Positions 60,555 through 64,000 of a stretch of 64,000 nt of DNA are shown here, in pieces. A model generated the notes under the pieces. The model was not told the DNA's origin. It did no database searches and saw nothing but the letters and a program-made list of their open reading frames with translations. The first letter of the stretch is position 1. Each line of letters begins with the position of its first letter. Position numbers and translations under genes: made by a program. This DNA is from Allium sativum (lineage: Eukaryota; Streptophyta; Magnoliopsida; Asparagales; Amaryllidaceae). The stretch spans positions 364,619,863 to 364,683,862 of the forward strand of contig CM060915.1 of NCBI GenBank assembly GCA_030737875.1. The letters are read 5' to 3'.

Positions 60555-60770
60555 AAAGACCTCCCACATTAGACCGTCTTTTATGACTGCTGGATATGCC
60601 GGTTGGTTCCGGGCAGACTTCTGTCATAAAAAGGGCCTAACCTCGTGTCTTTACTTTAATCATGTATTTAATTTATGACTAAGACCTCTCACATTGGGCC
60701 AATCATTTGTAGCCGCTGGATGGCCGGTCGGTTCCGGGTAGACTTCCGCTACAAAAGGGTCCAACCTCGT
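60555..60770 (-). repeat. Tandem stem-loop modules, 5' LTR copy
   Basis: Same as 52950-53165 apart from one substitution in the loop of the second unit (GGGTAGACTTC for GGGCAGACTTC). Confidence 0.75.
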
Positions 60771-61304
60771 GTCTTAGTTGATTAATTAATCCTAATTAAT
60801 CACCCCCATATTAATTATCCCTAATTAATATCAAATTTTCCATAACATGGGTAGATCTAACTCAATAGGTAAATTCCCATGGGGTAGACCTAACTTAATA
60901 GGTAAATTCCCACTTATGGTAATTTATTTTTATTGTATGCTTAATCATACCCAATCATATTTTTATTAACATATTTACCAACCCCATCGTTCCCCACGTA
61001 AATCGTTCTCATTTCATGACATAAATAAGGGGAAGATCATTACAAATATCATGGGTTTAGCATACAACTTTGTCATGGGTTAAGAGGATGTCAACTTGCA
61101 TATATGAGCATATATTAACCCAACTACATTTAACCCAAACTTGCATATTATCAAACATGTGTCTTACATAACATGTTGCATATGAACTTACATATCATCA
61201 AACATGTGATTTGCATAACATGTAGAACTTGCATTTTAGCATATACTTAACTTGCATAAGCACTCACATATTTGCATAAGCATTCATATACTTGCATAAG
61301 CTTG

Positions 61305-61655
61305 CATATCATGTTAAACTTGCATTTCAACATATACATAACTTGCATAAACATTCACATACTTGCATAGGCTTGCATATTATGTTAAACTTGCATTTCA
61401 ACATATACATAACTTGCATAAACATTCACATACTTGCATAGGCTTGCATATTATGTTAAACTTGCATTTCAACATATACATAACTTGCATAAACATTCAC
61501 ATACTTGCATAGGCTTGCATATTATGTTAAACTTGCATTTCAACATATACATAACTTGCATAAACATTCACATACTTGCATAGGCTTGCATATTATGTTA
61601 AACTTGCATTTTAACATATACATAACTTGCATAAACATTCATATACTTGCATAAG
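61305..61655. repeat. 71-bp tandem repeat, five units
   Basis: Counterpart of 53700-54130 with one unit fewer. Confidence 0.95.
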
Positions 61656-62497
61656 ATGTTAAACATGCATATAAGCATATACATGACTTGCATAAGTACT
61701 CACATACTTGCATAACATGTTTGCATAATGGATCCATATTCACTTAGTGTTTTGCATCATAAACATCATGAAACAACTTGCATAAAAATATCATGATTAC
61801 ATATTATGAAACTTGCATGTCATAAGGCATATAACTTGCAAAACACATAATATTCACTATATCAAGCTTGCATAAATATATGGATCCACAAACATAGCCA
61901 TACTTTATCACATCTTATCATAATCAATTCAATAATTGATTATTAAGGGGATAGAAGCTCACCAAAACAAGATTAGCAAGTTAAATGAAGCAAATCCCAA
62001 TGATTAAGTAGAAGAAGATGTAGATTAGCTTGCAAACCCTCTTAGGATTTTTAGTGGAGGCTCTCCAATTTTCTAAGTGGTGGCATAATGGCCTTAGATC
62101 TATTTTTGGTAAGGATAAAGGGGGGTATTAGGGTGTATATATAGATTAGTTAGATGTTTTAGGACCATAGGATATACCCTAGAACCAATCCTAGCCTTTA
62201 AAGCATGTCTTGGGGAAGAAGTCAAGTGTAGGAACCATTTAGGGCCAAAAAAAAAACAGCCCAAAACTCATCCCGGGCCTCAAAACATGAGCAGTTTTCG
62301 TTTTTGATTTTTCGTGAAACTTTGACGGGCCATAACTTGGTCATACGGACTCCGATTTACGAAAACTCGGACTCTATTTCGCGTATTTTTCCGAGACGAA
62401 CGCAATGGCACAGCCCGTTTCCCCTGATTCAGAATATTAAATTTAATTCTGCTCTGATTTATGTTATAACAAGTTATTTAACATACGGGGTGTTACA

Positions 62498-62502
62498 GGT
62501 TC
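62498..62502. repeat. Right target-site duplication GGTTC
   Basis: Directly after the LTR end GTTACA, matching 51488-51492. Confidence 0.95.
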
Positions 62503-64000
62503 CCATTAATTTTATCAAAGATAAATTCCATGAATTTATTTTTTAATCTCCTTTTGAATATCAATTCAAACTAGTCGGGATTAACGAACCTTACCGAAGT
62601 AATCATTTGTTTTAATTTCCCAATCCCAACCTATTCATCCCATGAAGTAAAACAGGTCTTACTTCATATCTAACACCACGGTGTTATCGGTAAATTTAGT
62701 TACCATTTCACGTTTAAATCTAATTAACGATTTAACTATCGCCTGGAGCAAAACTGGTGATACTCCGTTCTCGATCTTTTCAATCTAATTAAAGATTCAT
62801 TAAAACTCCACTTAGTTTTAATCGTTAACTGGGTTAAAGAATCAGTGTCATTTAAAAACACGGTTCACGATAAACCCAAAATCACATTCCATTAATTATT
62901 GGGTTAAAGAACGAGTGTTATTTAAAACACTGTCCACGATAAACCCAAAAATCAATATCACTTCAATTCCAATTAAATATCATTTAATTGTTACACTTCA
63001 TTAAATCTAAATAAAAAGATTTAATCTTTTCTCCACTGGGTTCAAGAAGGGTGTTAGTCAAGACACCATTCACGACAAACCCAAATCACATTTGATATTA
63101 AATACAAGGCTCTAAATAGAAAATATATCGGCTTATATTCAATATCAAATTCTACGACCAACAGATATCGTATTGGAAACAACGATATATATATATCTAT
63201 ATCTTTCAAATTTTCATAACAACATCTGTATAATCACGAAATCCAACATCAAAATATTCCGAAGACAATTTCGATTCAAACCCATTCCAATGCAATCATT
63301 GGAAATTCTAGTTATTTTCAAAACCATTTCAAATTCAATTTATTTACTTAAAAATAAATAGAATTATAATTCTAGTTCAAAACTAGTTCATTACGATAAA
63401 AATCAATTTTTATCTTTTCAAATATGGAGTTTTTCATCCCAATTCTTTCTAAATCATTTTTTATGATTTTACACAAATTATTACTATTTTTAATAATTTT
63501 ATCAAGGCCCGTACAGTCGATTTCCATCAACGGCTATCGAACTGCACTTACAGCGACCTTTTTCAAATTTGATTTGGACATAATTCCAAATCCAACTGTT
63601 AGATTTCTAATTTCTAATATTCGTTAGAAAGCTCTTTTCGATATGAACCCAACGGTTCCGGTTTTAGGAGAATCCGACGGTCGGATCTCCCGTAATATCT
63701 GTTCGAAGTCAATGGTCGAAATTCGCGAACTGCCGCGGCGCGGCGCGTTCTATTCAGGCCATTATATATATATATATAATATATATAATATATACTTCGT
63801 CGATTTCAATTTAAAACGTGCTTTATAAATCGTTTCCAATTCATTTTCAAAGCGGTTTCAACTTCATATTCAATTTCAAATCAAAATTGAATATTCCAAT
63901 ATAAATTCGTTTTAAATTCATTTCAAATCAATTTCAATTCAAATTGATTTCTAATTCAATTTCAGTTCGATTTCATTTCGTTTTCATTTCTATTCATTTT
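62498..64000 (-). mobile_element. Giant-family LTR fragment, minus orientation, right part
   Basis: The reverse complement continues the LTR split at 51492: CCCATTAATTTTATC matches 39516-39530, TAACACCACGGTGTTA matches 39322-39337, then GAACTGCACTTACAGC, CCGACGGTCGGATCTCC and GCGCGTTCTATTCAGGCCAT match 38540-38770 in reverse. It runs off the window edge. No gene seen; the ORFs at 63173-63828 are LTR sequence. Confidence 0.8.

Larger units (their letters stand above)
51493..62497 (-). mobile_element. Young Tekay-type chromovirus with broken gag-pol, minus strand
   Basis: 11,005 bp with exact GGTTC duplications. Order on the minus strand: 5' LTR 62497-59098, PBS 59095-59084, gag, protease, RT, RNase H, integrase, chromodomain, PPT 54975-54963, 3' LTR 54962-51493. 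Comparing the LTRs by eye I count six substitutions, one base in a poly-A run and one 71-bp repeat unit. The coding part has a gag deletion, a mutated protease site, stops and frameshifts through RT, and a large deletion in the integrase C-terminus. It therefore appears to have moved recently with proteins from another copy (inference). Confidence 0.95.
59098..62497 (-). repeat. 5' LTR of the young chromovirus (3,400 bp)
   Basis: Almost identical to 51493-54962. By eye the differences are six substitutions (for example CAGCAGAAAG for CAGCGGAAAG and CACAGCCCG for CACAACCCG), one A in a poly-A run and one 71-bp unit fewer. Confidence 0.95.

Overview
The window is intergenic, repeat-packed DNA from a flowering-plant nuclear genome; the species cannot be told from this sequence. 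It is AT-rich and I find no host gene, tRNA, rRNA or CRISPR array. Nearly all of it is Ty3/gypsy-type LTR retrotransposons, nested in or abutting one another. The plant assignment rests on two chromovirus gag-pol relics with a Tekay/Del-type integrase and C-terminal chromodomain, on repeated primer-binding sites of the initiator-Met tRNA type (TGGTATCAGAGC), and on very long LTRs that begin TGTRAYRACCC and end in TACA or close to it.

Layout. (1) 1-4926: two related LTRs head to head, forming a large imperfect palindrome. (2) 5337-28970: one old minus-strand LTR split by two later insertions. The first is a LARD-like non-autonomous element (5349-15674, LTRs about 4.48 kb, non-coding 1.37 kb centre, TSD ACTAC/ACTGC). 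The second is a minus-strand Tekay-type chromovirus (16079-25614, LTRs 2.39 kb, TSD CACAT). The decayed pol of the host element follows to about 31260. (3) 31853-50626: a plus-strand family with giant LTRs (up to 6.67 kb) around a very small non-coding centre (1,043 bp in one place, 181 bp in another), arranged LTR-internal-LTR-internal-LTR-internal-LTR with deletions. (4) 50627-64000: a minus-strand LTR of the same giant family, split by a second minus-strand chromovirus (51493-62497, TSD GGTTC). The LTRs of this chromovirus are almost identical to each other although its gag-pol is badly broken.

How the parts work together. Only the two chromoviruses carry recognisable gag, protease, RT-RNase H and integrase-chromodomain, and both are inactive as read (in-frame stops, frameshifts, mutated protease sites). 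The other elements keep only the cis signals for mobility: LTR ends, PBS and polypurine tract. They must have moved with proteins supplied in trans. The LTR families share short modules. The clearest is a hairpin 260-485 bp before the LTR 3' end whose stem changes by paired substitutions between families. A second, tandemly duplicated stem-loop with three compensated base pairs lies in the LTRs of two families. Inferred insertion order by LTR divergence: the old LTR host, then the 16079 chromovirus (LTRs differ by about 10% in the stretch compared), then the LARD-like element (a few percent), with the 51493 chromovirus clearly youngest (six substitutions counted).
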